NCBI GenBank assembly: GCA_964598355.1
Contig: CAZRBN010000030.1
Span: forward strand, 1 to 15,579
Length of the DNA: 15,579 nucleotides
Origin: DASQJJ01 sp964598355
Lineage (GTDB): Bacteria; Patescibacteriota; Microgenomatia; Levybacterales; UBA12049
Direction: 5' to 3'
Below are positions 1 through 6,747 of this stretch, in pieces (positions within the stretch are counted from its first letter, which is position 1; each line of letters begins with the position of its first letter). The position numbers and the translations under genes were made by a program. Below the pieces are notes generated by a model. It made no database searches and was not told the DNA's origin. It saw only the letters and a list, made by a program, of their open reading frames with translations.

Positions 1-654
1 GGTACAGATCAGACATTTAACATGCAAGCAGGGCGTACTCTTCAAAAAGACTTACGAAGTAAAGATTCATTTGTTTTAACAATGGAATTTTTAATTGGGA
101 CTGATGGAAGGAAAATGAGTAAGTCATGGGGAAATGCTATATGGATTGATGATGGGGCACGGGAAATGTTTGGAAAAATTATGGCAATAGAAGATAGTCT
201 TATTGTTGAATATTTCAAACTTGGAACACGCCTCCCTATGCAAAAGGTCTATGATGTTGAAACCCGACTCAACTCTGGGGAACACCCAATGGAGGTTAAA
301 AGAGAATTGGCACTTGAGATTGTAAAAGAATTCCATGGAGAAGAGGCGGCCCATGAAGCATCTGAAAATTTCAAAAGAACAGTCCAGAATAAAGAAATTC
401 CAACGGATATTCAAACAATCTTTATTCCGTATACAAGGGCATCAGAAGCTAGTTTATCTACAATTTTAGTTGAGAACAATTTTGCAGATAGTTATTCTGA
501 TGTTAAAAGAGTAACCCATGGAGGAGGTACGGTTGCAGGAAATGAAGTTGTTAAAGATCCTAAAGTAACACTAGCTGATTTATTAAAAGGAAAAGATGAA
601 GAAACAATAAAGTATGGGAAAAGAACATTCTTTAAGCTAAAATTAGAAAAATAA
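1..654 (+). CDS. tyrS: Tyrosyl-tRNA synthetase, C-terminal part (5' end outside window)
   Basis: Attaches tyrosine to tRNA-Tyr in the cytoplasm. The reading frame is open from base 1, so the N-terminal half with the HIGH motif is missing because of the window edge. The fragment starts with GTDQTFN, the tyrosine-binding signature of class I TyrRS of the TyrZ-like type. KMSKS, the ATP-binding loop, is at fragment residues 38-42 (bases 112-126). A helical region with EHPMEVKRELA follows, and the last ~70 residues fit an S4-like RNA-binding domain (LVENNFADSYSDVKRV, then GGGTVAGNEVV). It ends with TAA at 652-654, two bases before a small membrane-peptide gene, so the two are probably cotranscribed. 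The identification is firm; only the missing start is uncertain. Confidence 0.95.
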   Translation, partial: GTDQTFNMQAGRTLQKDLRSKDSFVLTMEFLIGTDGRKMSKSWGNAIWIDDGAREMFGKIMAIEDSLIVEYFKLGTRLPMQKVYDVETRLNSGEHPMEVKRELALEIVKEFHGEEAAHEASENFKRTVQNKEIPTDIQTIFIPYTRASEASLSTILVENNFADSYSDVKRVTHGGGTVAGNEVVKDPKVTLADLLKGKDEETIKYGKRTFFKLKLEK

Positions 655-656
655 CT

Positions 657-764
657 ATGGATTTTTTTAGAAAACATCATTGGATTTTAAAAGTACTTAT
701 TGCAATTGCGAGCCTTGCACTTATTGCAGGAGCAGTTCTTCCGTATATTTCCCTGGGACGGTAA
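657..764 (+). CDS. 35-residue single-span membrane peptide
   Basis: ATG lies two bases after the tyrS stop, which suggests translational coupling to tyrS. The product starts MDFFRKHHWILKVL, with a basic N-terminus (Arg5, Lys6, His7, His8). One hydrophobic helix covers about residues 9-31 (rich in Leu, Ile and Ala), and it ends PYISLGR. The pattern is that of a small single-span membrane protein with the basic end in the cytoplasm. I recognise no family. The sequence is too short for codon statistics to prove it is coding. In its favour are a clean start, a complete hydrophobic span without interruption, and the tight spacing to tyrS. Confidence 0.5.
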   Translation: MDFFRKHHWILKVLIAIASLALIAGAVLPYISLGR

Positions 765-858
765 AAAAGATTTCCACTGCTTGATGGCAGATTTCACAGA
801 TAAAGTGACTGAGGGGAACTTTGCAAAGAGGGAGCGATCGACAAAACCCCGTAGATTC
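765..858 (+). other. Non-coding G-rich spacer between the membrane peptide and the recG promoter
   Basis: No open frame of note on either strand. It contains short potential stems, CTGC-TTGATG-GCAG and the self-complementary CTTTGCAAAG, and a GGGG and CCCC pair that could close a larger hairpin around 812-850. This composition differs from the A-rich neighbours and could be part of an untranslated RNA or a terminator-like structure after tyrS. I could not match it to a known riboswitch, T-box or ribozyme consensus. Confidence 0.3.
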
Positions 859-887
859 TAGACAACCCCAAGGAACAAGAGTATAAA
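859..887 (+). promoter_or_regulatory. Promoter of recG, predicted leaderless
   Basis: -35 TAGACA (859-864, five of six consensus bases), 17-nt spacer, -10 TATAAA (882-887). The -10 sits in the inverted repeat AGTATAAATACT. Six bases separate it from the recG ATG at 894, so the transcript should begin at or next to the start codon. Confidence 0.65.
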
Positions 888-893
888 TACTGT

Positions 894-2951
894 ATGAACT
901 TGTCTACTCCCATCCCTGAGGCAGGAAAGATTTACCAGACTTATGTCAAAAGACTAGAGAACTTGGAGATTCATACACTTAAAGACTTTCTGTATCACTT
1001 ACCCCACCGCTACGATGATTACTCACTTATCATCCCAATCAATAAGATCCAAGCAGGAGAAGTCGTTACCATTCAAGGGACTATCACTGATATCTCAAAT
1101 CACTATACAAAAAGCCACAAACAGATTCAAAAAGCACAAGTTACTGACCCAACAGGAAGTATCAATGTGGTCTGGTTTAACCAGCCATTTATTACCAAGA
1201 CCCTTAAGTTTGGTGATAAGATAGCACTTTCCGGACGAGTAGAAAGTGATGGATTTTTACTTTCACTTACAGCTCCGGATTTTGAAATCATTCCTGCAGA
1301 TGGGCAGACAATACATACAGGACGTCTTGTACCAATCTATCCAGAAACAGCAGGGGTCTCCTCAAAATGGCTTAGAAGACAAGTATACAAGTTACTCCAA
1401 AGGACTGATGAGCTTTCAGAATTTCTTCCAGAAGACTCATTAAAAAGACTAGGACTTTTTGATTATTACATAGCGCTTCAGAGTATTCACTTCCCTAAGA
1501 CTTTGGAAGATGCAGAAAAAGCACGAGAGAGATTAGGATTTGATGAAGTCTTTTTACTCCAGCTTGCTGCGTTGAAAAGAAAATCCGAATGGAGGCAAAA
1601 ATTAAAAGGACATGCGTTTATTATCTCCACATTTGAAAAAGAAATACAAACATTCTGGGAACAACTCCCCTTTGAGCCAACGAATGCACAACGCAGAGTC
1701 ATTTATGAAATTTTTCAGGATCTTGAAAAACCCGAACCAATGAACCGTCTTGTCCAAGGAGATGTCGGATCGGGAAAAACAGTTGTAGCCGGAATAGCAA
1801 TGTATCTTGCCTTCTTGAATGGATTTCAGTCAGTTCTTATGGCACCCACTGAGATATTAGCTAATCAACATTTTGAGACACTTAACAAACTTCTTACTCC
1901 CCTTGGAGTCACGGTTGGTTTACGAACAGGAAACAGCAAGGGTAAAACAGTCAACCATCAAGAATCTCAGAAAGGAAAGGAGGACATAACGCTTACCCCT
2001 GATATCCTGGTCGGTACGCATGCAGTTATGTCTGAAGCTGTCCAATTTGAGAAGCTCGGTCTGATTGTTATTGACGAGCAACACCGATTTGGGGTCGAGC
2101 AAAGAGGAATTATGCGTGAAAAAGGAGAAAATCCTCATGTACTTACCATGACGGCAACACCTATTCCACGTACCGTTGCACTCACACTGTACGGAGATTT
2201 GGATTTGTCCGTTATTGATGAAATGCCAAAAGGGAGGCAAATTATTAAAACCTGGCTTGTCCCACAAAGCAAGAGGGAAGGAGCATACCAATGGATTGAG
2301 AAAAAAATCCTTGAGGGAGACCAGGCATTTATTGTCTGTCCATTTATTGAGGAATCAGAAAGTATGACCACAGTGAAAGCAGCATCAGCGGAGTTTGAAA
2401 GACTCCAAAAGCACGTGTTTACTAAGTTCAAATTGGGACTGTTACATGGCAAACAACGAGCAAAAGAGAAAGATGCAGTGCTTCAGGACTTTCGCGATAA
2501 GAAAATAGATATTTTGGTTGCAACACCAGTTGTTGAAGTAGGCATTGATATCCCCAATGCCACTGTTATTGTTATAGAAGCCTCGGAAAGATTTGGACTT
2601 GCAGGGCTGCATCAATTACGAGGGCGTGTCGGAAGAGGAGACAAACAATCCTATTGCCTTTTATTTACAGAATCAAAGTCTTCAGATACATTCCATAGAC
2701 TAAAATCCTTGGAGAAGATATACAATGGGGCAGAGTTGGCTGAGCTAGATTTGAAATTGCGTGGGGCAGGGGAACTGTATGGAACCCAACAGCACGGAAG
2801 ACGTTGGCTTAAAATTGCACAAATTGGTGATATGCAGCTCATTAGTACTGCCAAACAGGAAGCAAGCAGAATTTTTCCACAGCTACAAAAATACCCAGAG
2901 CTTCTTGAAAAAGTAACTGAGTTGACACTGCAGCATGTTTCTCCTGATTAG
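894..2951 (+). CDS. recG: ATP-dependent DNA helicase RecG
   Basis: Superfamily 2 helicase that remodels stalled replication forks and branch-migrates Holliday junctions. The 685-residue length matches the family (E. coli RecG 693). The N-terminal wedge/OB-fold region occupies about residues 1-160. Walker A is GDVGSGKT at 289-296, the DEAH-type Walker B is DEQH at 394-397, and TATPIPRT (motif III) follows. Motif VI is QLRGRVGRG at 574-582, and the C-terminus has the RecG-typical GAGELYGTQQHG stretch. The ATG at 894 is chosen because it opens MNLSTPIP and because a good promoter ends six bases before it. There is no Shine-Dalgarno sequence, which agrees with leaderless translation. It is preceded by the tyrS unit and has its own promoter. 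Confidence 0.97.
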   Translation: MNLSTPIPEAGKIYQTYVKRLENLEIHTLKDFLYHLPHRYDDYSLIIPINKIQAGEVVTIQGTITDISNHYTKSHKQIQKAQVTDPTGSINVVWFNQPFITKTLKFGDKIALSGRVESDGFLLSLTAPDFEIIPADGQTIHTGRLVPIYPETAGVSSKWLRRQVYKLLQRTDELSEFLPEDSLKRLGLFDYYIALQSIHFPKTLEDAEKARERLGFDEVFLLQLAALKRKSEWRQKLKGHAFIISTFEKEIQTFWEQLPFEPTNAQRRVIYEIFQDLEKPEPMNRLVQGDVGSGKTVVAGIAMYLAFLNGFQSVLMAPTEILANQHFETLNKLLTPLGVTVGLRTGNSKGKTVNHQESQKGKEDITLTPDILVGTHAVMSEAVQFEKLGLIVIDEQHRFGVEQRGIMREKGENPHVLTMTATPIPRTVALTLYGDLDLSVIDEMPKGRQIIKTWLVPQSKREGAYQWIEKKILEGDQAFIVCPFIEESESMTTVKAASAEFERLQKHVFTKFKLGLLHGKQRAKEKDAVLQDFRDKKIDILVATPVVEVGIDIPNATVIVIEASERFGLAGLHQLRGRVGRGDKQSYCLLFTESKSSDTFHRLKSLEKIYNGAELAELDLKLRGAGELYGTQQHGRRWLKIAQIGDMQLISTAKQEASRIFPQLQKYPELLEKVTELTLQHVSPD

Positions 2952-3030
2952 GTAACCCACTTGTATCCTTATAACATTTTATTACAAATTTCTTTCAAGA
3001 TATTGATGATTACAGGCTTTCTTTTCTTAC

Positions 3031-3058
3031 TTGCACTCTTATCTTCCATTGCTATTAT
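3031..3058 (+). promoter_or_regulatory. Possible extended -10 promoter of the 87-residue orphan gene
   Basis: TTGCAC (3031-3036, only three of six consensus bases), 16-nt spacer, then TGC-TATTAT, an extended -10 (3050-3058). Start of transcription would be near 3065, ten bases before the ATG at 3075. Confidence 0.4.
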
Positions 3059-3074
3059 AGCCTAGAGCCTGCCT

Positions 3075-3338
3075 ATGGAACGTTTCCACCACTTTCGTTA
3101 TTCAGAGATTAAACCAGTTGTACGATTTGCCCGAGATCATTGGTCAAATCCTGACACTCATACACCGTGGAGAGGTTTCGAAGACTTGAAGGTTGATGTA
3201 AAGCATCAGCTAAAAGCAGTGAGAAGACAAATAGTGAGTATTGCAGCATTCCATATGGAAAACCATGGAGATACACCCCTCACCATTGTTCCAAAGCTTG
3301 AGTCCACACTTTTTCCGCAAAACCATAAAGACGACTAG
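3075..3338 (+). CDS. Hypothetical protein, 87 residues, His-rich
   Basis: I do not recognise this protein. It is soluble-looking, with no membrane span or signal peptide. It has eight histidines (for example HH at 5-6, and FHMENH in the second half) and several Trp and Arg residues in the segment around DHWSNPDTHTPWRGFEDL. The middle (roughly residues 38-62) looks helical and amphipathic (VDVKHQLKAVRRQIVSIAAF). The frame is the only long one in this interval, and an extended -10 promoter lies just upstream. It sits alone between recG and the ribosomal protein operon, 123 bases after recG, and is probably its own transcription unit. It could be a small nucleic-acid-associated or lineage-specific protein, but nothing in the sequence settles this. 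Confidence 0.6.
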   Translation: MERFHHFRYSEIKPVVRFARDHWSNPDTHTPWRGFEDLKVDVKHQLKAVRRQIVSIAAFHMENHGDTPLTIVPKLESTLFPQNHKDD

Positions 3339-3364
3339 GACAAAGCCTCATCTCAATCTTCAGC

Positions 3365-3393
3365 TTGCAGGAAAGAGCAAAATAAGGTACAAT
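3365..3393 (+). promoter_or_regulatory. Promoter of the rpmF-nusB-rnc operon
   Basis: -35 TTGCAG (3365-3370), 17-nt spacer, -10 TACAAT (3388-3393) within GGTACAATACG. Transcription would start near 3400 and leave a leader of about 54 nt before rpmF. No Shine-Dalgarno sequence is seen at the end of that leader. Confidence 0.65.
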
Positions 3394-3453
3394 ACGTGTT
3401 AGTGTATAGCAAATAGCATCTAGAACATACTAGTCGCTAAACTACTTAAACAT

Positions 3454-3681
3454 ATGCCACACGAGCCAAAACGAAGACATTCTATTCAGAGAAAAGGCAA
3501 AAGACGAGCAAGTATTAAGCTCAAAGTTGCTGGAGTTGTTACATGTCCAAATTGTGGAAGTGCAATGGTTCCTCACAAAGTCTGTGCAACATGCGGATTT
3601 TATAAAGGAACACAAGTTGTTAAAAAATCCACAAAAGCACGAGTAACACGAGGAGATGCATCATCTGGTGCATCCCAATAA
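3454..3681 (+). CDS. rpmF: 50S ribosomal protein L32
   Basis: Small zinc-ribbon protein of the large ribosomal subunit. The N-terminal MPHEPKRRHSIQRKGKRR is the typical basic, extended L32 start. The zinc knuckle is complete: Cys31-x2-Cys34 and Cys44-x2-Cys47 (CPNC ... CATC). The protein is 75 residues, slightly longer than common L32 (about 57-60), because of a Ser/Ala/Lys-rich C-terminal tail after the zinc ribbon. It is first in an operon with nusB (12-base gap) and rnc, directly behind a good promoter. The four-Cys form means the zinc-dependent version, not the Cys-free form some bacteria express when zinc is short. Confidence 0.93.
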   Translation: MPHEPKRRHSIQRKGKRRASIKLKVAGVVTCPNCGSAMVPHKVCATCGFYKGTQVVKKSTKARVTRGDASSGASQ

Positions 3682-3693
3682 GATAAGGATCGC

Positions 3694-4041
3694 ATGAAAA
3701 ATCCTCTTGATCCACGACACATTCGTCGGAAATTGTTGATTGAAGAACTCTTCAAAGGTGATTTCCATCCACAAAAGATAGATCATGAGGCTAAAGAAAT
3801 TCTTGAAAAAAAAGAGCTCTTAGACCAAGCAATAGAAAAAGCTGCTCCAGAATTTCCGATTGATAAAATCAATAAAGTCGATTTAGCTATCTTGCGTCTT
3901 GCCTTTTATGAGATACTGTTTGTTAAAAAAGAACCAGCAAAAGTTGTCATAGATGAAGCCATAGAGCTTGCAAAAGAATATGGGGGACAAAGTAGCTCGG
4001 CATTCGTAAACGGAGCTTTAGACCATTTTGTACAAAAATGA
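3694..4041 (+). CDS. nusB: Transcription antitermination factor NusB (short form)
   Basis: Helical RNA-binding protein that joins NusE (S10) on boxA RNA to prevent premature termination in rRNA operons. The C-terminal half is clearly NusB: INKVDLAILRLAFYEI, KVVIDEAIELAKEYG and SSAFVNGALD. The N-terminal helix RHIRRKLLIEELF corresponds to the usual RxxARExAxQxLY helix. At 115 residues it is about 20-25 shorter than E. coli NusB (139), with the loss in the middle helices. An AAGGAT Shine-Dalgarno sequence lies five bases before the ATG, one of the few in this window. The stop TGA overlaps the rnc ATG by four bases, so nusB and rnc are translationally coupled. Confidence 0.9.
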   Translation: MKNPLDPRHIRRKLLIEELFKGDFHPQKIDHEAKEILEKKELLDQAIEKAAPEFPIDKINKVDLAILRLAFYEILFVKKEPAKVVIDEAIELAKEYGGQSSSAFVNGALDHFVQK

Positions 4042-4700
4042 CACAATTACCAGCATTTAAAAATGAAGAGTTATTTCACCAGGCCTTTACCCATAGGTCT
4101 TTCTTGAATGAATCAAAGAAAAAAGTTGATTCTAATGAAAGACTCGAATTTTTAGGAGACAGTATTCTCTCATTTGTTGTTTCTCAGCAACTTTTTAATA
4201 AATATCCAGAATATCACGAAGGAACTCTTACAAATATCCGCTCACTTCTTGTAAATACCAAAACTCTGGCAGAGATAGCCAAAGAACTAGGATTTGGAGA
4301 ATATCTCAAACTCTCAAAAGGAGAAGAGGATGCGCGAGGACGGGAAAACCAAAGCCTTCTTGCTGATTCATTTGAAGCATATATTGGCGCACTCTTCCTC
4401 GATCAGGGAGTAGCAGTAGTTGCAGAATTCATAAAACAAACCCTTCTCCCACGAATGGATACCATTGTTGCTAAGAAAAACTTTAAAGACCCAAAAAGCC
4501 TCTTCCAAGAGCAAATGCAGGCACAAACCCATGCATCTCCAGTCTATAAAGTCTTAACTGAAGAAGGTCCATCTCATGCCAAAATTTTTACTGTCGCAGT
4601 CTACGTAAAGGATGTACAGCTTGGAGAAGGCAAGGGAAAATCCAAACAAGAGGCAGAAGAAAACGCAGCCAAACACGCCCTTGAGAAAAAGGCCAAGTAA
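4038..4700 (+). CDS. rnc: Ribonuclease III
   Basis: Cuts double-stranded RNA in rRNA precursors and structured mRNAs. The signature ERLEFLGDS is at residues 34-42 (acidic residues Glu34, Glu37 and Asp41), and the second catalytic pair is Asp110 and Glu113 in ADSFEAYIGALF. The C-terminal double-stranded RNA-binding domain starts near residue 152 (DPKSLFQEQMQ) and ends with GKSKQEAEENAAKHALEK, the usual lysine-rich dsRBD helix. The 220-residue length is normal (E. coli 226). The ATG overlaps the nusB stop as ATGA. The -35 box of the rpsP promoter lies inside the 3' end of this gene. Confidence 0.96.
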   Translation: MTQLPAFKNEELFHQAFTHRSFLNESKKKVDSNERLEFLGDSILSFVVSQQLFNKYPEYHEGTLTNIRSLLVNTKTLAEIAKELGFGEYLKLSKGEEDARGRENQSLLADSFEAYIGALFLDQGVAVVAEFIKQTLLPRMDTIVAKKNFKDPKSLFQEQMQAQTHASPVYKVLTEEGPSHAKIFTVAVYVKDVQLGEGKGKSKQEAEENAAKHALEKKAK

Positions 4701-4710
4701 ATGGTATAAT
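4681..4710 (+). promoter_or_regulatory. Promoter of rpsP-khpA
   Basis: -35 TTGAGA (4681-4686, inside the end of rnc), 18-nt spacer, perfect -10 TATAAT (4705-4710) in GGTATAATACC. The expected leader is about 57 nt; it contains CAATAGT twice (4741-4747, 4754-4760), 13 bases apart. Confidence 0.7.
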
Positions 4711-4772
4711 ACCTTATTGATTATTATTCTTAGCACTTGTCAATAGTATTAACCAATAGTCAATTTTTATAT

Positions 4773-5000
4773 ATGTTAGTAATTAGACTTACCAAAACAG
4801 GACATAAAGGCGAAGCAAAATATCGATTGGTCGTAACTGAAAAAAGATACCGACGAGACGGTAGTCCTGCAGAATATCTTGGATGGGTTATAAAAACAAC
4901 CAAAGGGACTCAAAAAGATTTAAATATGGAACGAGTAAAATACTGGTTATCTCAAGGTGCACAACCTTCAGCAACAGTAAAAAAGCTCATTGCAGCATAA
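4773..5000 (+). CDS. rpsP: 30S ribosomal protein S16
   Basis: Small-subunit protein needed for 16S rRNA folding. The 75-residue product starts MLVIRLTKTGHKGEAKYRLV, the family's first beta strands, and ends LNMERVKYWLSQGAQPSATV, the conserved S16 C-terminal motif. An upstream in-frame TTG at 4737 would add 12 residues not found in S16, so the ATG at 4773 is preferred. It is followed by khpA after four bases. The rpsP-khpA-trmD order is the common bacterial one with rimM left out. Confidence 0.94.
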   Translation: MLVIRLTKTGHKGEAKYRLVVTEKRYRRDGSPAEYLGWVIKTTKGTQKDLNMERVKYWLSQGAQPSATVKKLIAA

Positions 5001-5004
5001 TTAC

Positions 5005-5235
5005 ATGAAAGACGTACTTGAATATATCGTTAAAGCAATCGTTGACTCTCCAGATGTGATCACTATCGAAGAAGAAGATGTAGATGGAGTGGTAACCTAT
5101 ACAATCCATGCAGCAAAAGAAGATATGGGTAAGCTTATTGGAAAACAAGGAAAAGTTATCCGAAGTATAAGAAATGTTATGAAAATTCCTGCAATGAAAG
5201 CTCAGAAAAAAGTCCAAATCCAATTGGGCGAATAA
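5005..5235 (+). CDS. khpA: KH-domain RNA-binding protein KhpA (YlqC family)
   Basis: A 76-residue single KH domain protein. The RNA-binding GxxG loop is GKQG (46-49) in KLIGKQGKVIRSIR, and the N-terminus MKDVLEYIVKAIVDSPD matches the YlqC/KhpA family. In Firmicutes KhpA pairs with KhpB (EloR/Jag) and affects cell elongation and RNA metabolism; whether a KhpB partner exists here cannot be seen. The ATG at 5005 is chosen over an in-frame TTG at 4990 inside rpsP because it gives the family start. It lies four bases after rpsP and is surely cotranscribed with it. Confidence 0.92.
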   Translation: MKDVLEYIVKAIVDSPDVITIEEEDVDGVVTYTIHAAKEDMGKLIGKQGKVIRSIRNVMKIPAMKAQKKVQIQLGE

Positions 5236-5261
5236 TCCACTTTTTTCTTGTAATTCCTTTA

Positions 5262-5291
5262 TTCCAAGTATTATCTCCAAACTGGTATAAT
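5262..5291 (+). promoter_or_regulatory. Promoter of trmD, predicted leaderless
   Basis: Perfect -10 TATAAT (5286-5291) in GGTATAATACC, the same 11-mer as before rpsP. The -35 is weak (TTCCAA, 5262-5267, 18-nt spacer). Six bases separate the -10 from the trmD ATG, so transcription should start at the start codon itself. Confidence 0.6.
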
Positions 5292-5297
5292 ACCATT

Positions 5298-5993
5298 ATG
5301 AAAATTACCATTTTGACGCTTTTTCCAGAGATGTTTGTAGGACCCTTTTCAGAATCAATACTTAAAAGGGCACAGGAAAAAGGCCTTTTGGAAATACGTT
5401 TTGTGAATATTCGTGACTTTGGACAAGGTCGACATAAAATCGTAGATGATAAAGCCTATGGTGGGGGAGTGGGAATGGTTTTAAAAGTTGATGTATTGGA
5501 TACAGCAATCCAAGCAGTCAAGAACCCACATCTATCATCCACTCAACAAAAAGTAATACTTCTTGACCCACGAGGAAAAATTTTCAAACAACAAACAGCT
5601 CAAGAGTTTTCAAAGCTAGATCATCTTATTCTTCTTTGCGCACATTATGAAGGAGTCGACGAGCGAGTGAGAAGCCTTGTAGATGAGATAATTTCCATAG
5701 GAGATTTCGTCCTAACTGGTGGAGAACTACCAGCAATGCTGATTACTGATGCCGTGAGCAGACTTGTTCCGGATGTTCTCAAAGACGACGCAACAATCTA
5801 TGAGTCATTTAGTGCTGACAGGGAAGGAAATACTCTCCTTGAATATCCACAGTACACTACACCACGTGAATATAACGGCATGCAAGTCCCAGCAGTACTT
5901 GTATCAGGAGATCATAAGAAAATTGAGGAATGGAAAAAAGAAGAAGCCGAACGTATTACATATCTCCATAGACCCGACTTGAAAAAAGGCTAA
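5298..5993 (+). CDS. trmD: tRNA (guanine-N1-)-methyltransferase TrmD
   Basis: SPOUT-fold enzyme that uses S-adenosylmethionine to methylate G37 of tRNAs and so keeps the reading frame. Start MKITILTLFPEMF, then the trefoil-knot cofactor motifs HYEGVDER (116-123) and GDFVLTGGELPAM (135-147), Arg155 in DAVSR, and the C-terminal tRNA-binding part with YPQYTTP and VPAVLVSGDHKKIEEW. The 231-residue length is close to usual. Where the catalytic Asp of E. coli TrmD (Asp169, in DSF) is expected, this protein has Glu169 (ESF), followed by a short insertion before LLEYPQY. It has its own apparently leaderless promoter, and it lacks the usual rimM before it and rplS after it. Confidence 0.96.
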   Translation: MKITILTLFPEMFVGPFSESILKRAQEKGLLEIRFVNIRDFGQGRHKIVDDKAYGGGVGMVLKVDVLDTAIQAVKNPHLSSTQQKVILLDPRGKIFKQQTAQEFSKLDHLILLCAHYEGVDERVRSLVDEIISIGDFVLTGGELPAMLITDAVSRLVPDVLKDDATIYESFSADREGNTLLEYPQYTTPREYNGMQVPAVLVSGDHKKIEEWKKEEAERITYLHRPDLKKG

Positions 5994-6030
5994 TATTGTT
6001 TAAAAACGATTCCGAACAACAGACATCCAT

Positions 6031-6747
6031 TTACTGAGTTTTTGCTGAAGAACTTGCTTGTTGTATAGTAGTATCTGAAGCATTGGTAAGATTCAAAAGT
6101 TTCAAAACCTCCTCATCTTTCTTTGCAAGAGTAACTAATGGAACAGAATCATCAAAAGCAATTTTTGGCAATGGAGCATAATAAAAGGTGACAGTCAAGG
6201 AAAGTGTCCCATTTGAATTAACAGAAATCGCAGAAGTATCTGAAAGAGGTAATTGGTTTTTCAATTCCTCAATAAATACTTTTCCAGTTATCATATCTCC
6301 TCTCAATGTTATAGAAAGCTGCATAGGAAGTTGGGCTTGTTGAGCTTTCCCATTGACTCCCACTAAATCACCAATTGGAAAACTATAATCTCCTAAGATT
6401 GTTCCTGCCTTTGCTGCTGCTGAGGAGATAGCCTGTAAAACTCCTGCAAAATCTTTATCTGTCGGAAGAGCATTTGATGCTACGGTCACGTACGTATCTA
6501 ATTGTGCATCATCAAGCTTCGATATTATTTGTAGATTTTGTTTGAGGGTGGATAATTTTTGAGAATCTCCTGCAATCTCATCCCGCATAGCAAAAAATGA
6601 TTGTATTTGAGGAATAACTAAAAAGAAAAAGAGAATAGCGCATACAAAAATCGTGCTGACAGGTACAATAAATAATTTATACCTATAATAAAGCGCTTTG
6701 ATAACAAGCTGATCTAAAGATACCTTTGTATTTACTGCTGCACTCAT
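6031..6747 (-). CDS. pilO: Type IV pilus inner-membrane protein, PilO-like
   Basis: Likely platform subunit that dimerises with PilN and links the PilM ring to the pilus machine. The 238-residue product has a short cytoplasmic N-terminus, one membrane helix at about 24-46, then a helical coiled-coil region (about 50-90) and a mixed alpha/beta domain like the PilO ferredoxin fold. It has a disordered Ser/Gln-rich tail. Sequence identity to classical PilO is not evident; the call rests on topology, length and position after pilM and pilN. The ATG overlaps the pilN TGA as ATGA. It is the last gene of the pilus operon and ends only 37 bases from trmD on the other strand. Confidence 0.75.
   Translation of the reverse strand: MSAAVNTKVSLDQLVIKALYYRYKLFIVPVSTIFVCAILFFFLVIPQIQSFFAMRDEIAGDSQKLSTLKQNLQIISKLDDAQLDTYVTVASNALPTDKDFAGVLQAISSAAAKAGTILGDYSFPIGDLVGVNGKAQQAQLPMQLSITLRGDMITGKVFIEELKNQLPLSDTSAISVNSNGTLSLTVTFYYAPLPKIAFDDSVPLVTLAKKDEEVLKLLNLTNASDTTIQQASSSAKTQ

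Noticed and set aside
765..858. T-box or other riboswitch between tyrS and recG
   Set aside because: No T-box sequence, no match to riboswitch consensus sequences I know, and it lies after tyrS, not before it.
1487..2452. Long open frames on the strand opposite recG
   Set aside because: They are antisense to a gene with intact helicase motifs and show no protein features of their own.
3006..3065. A 19-residue hydrophobic open frame (MITGFLFLLALLSSIAIIA) after recG
   Set aside because: It is very short, has no ribosome-binding site, and overlaps the probable promoter of the next gene; T-rich DNA yields such hydrophobic frames by chance.
4741..4760. Direct repeat of CAATAGT before rpsP as a regulatory site
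   Set aside because: Only two 7-bp copies in AT-rich DNA; not enough to claim an operator.
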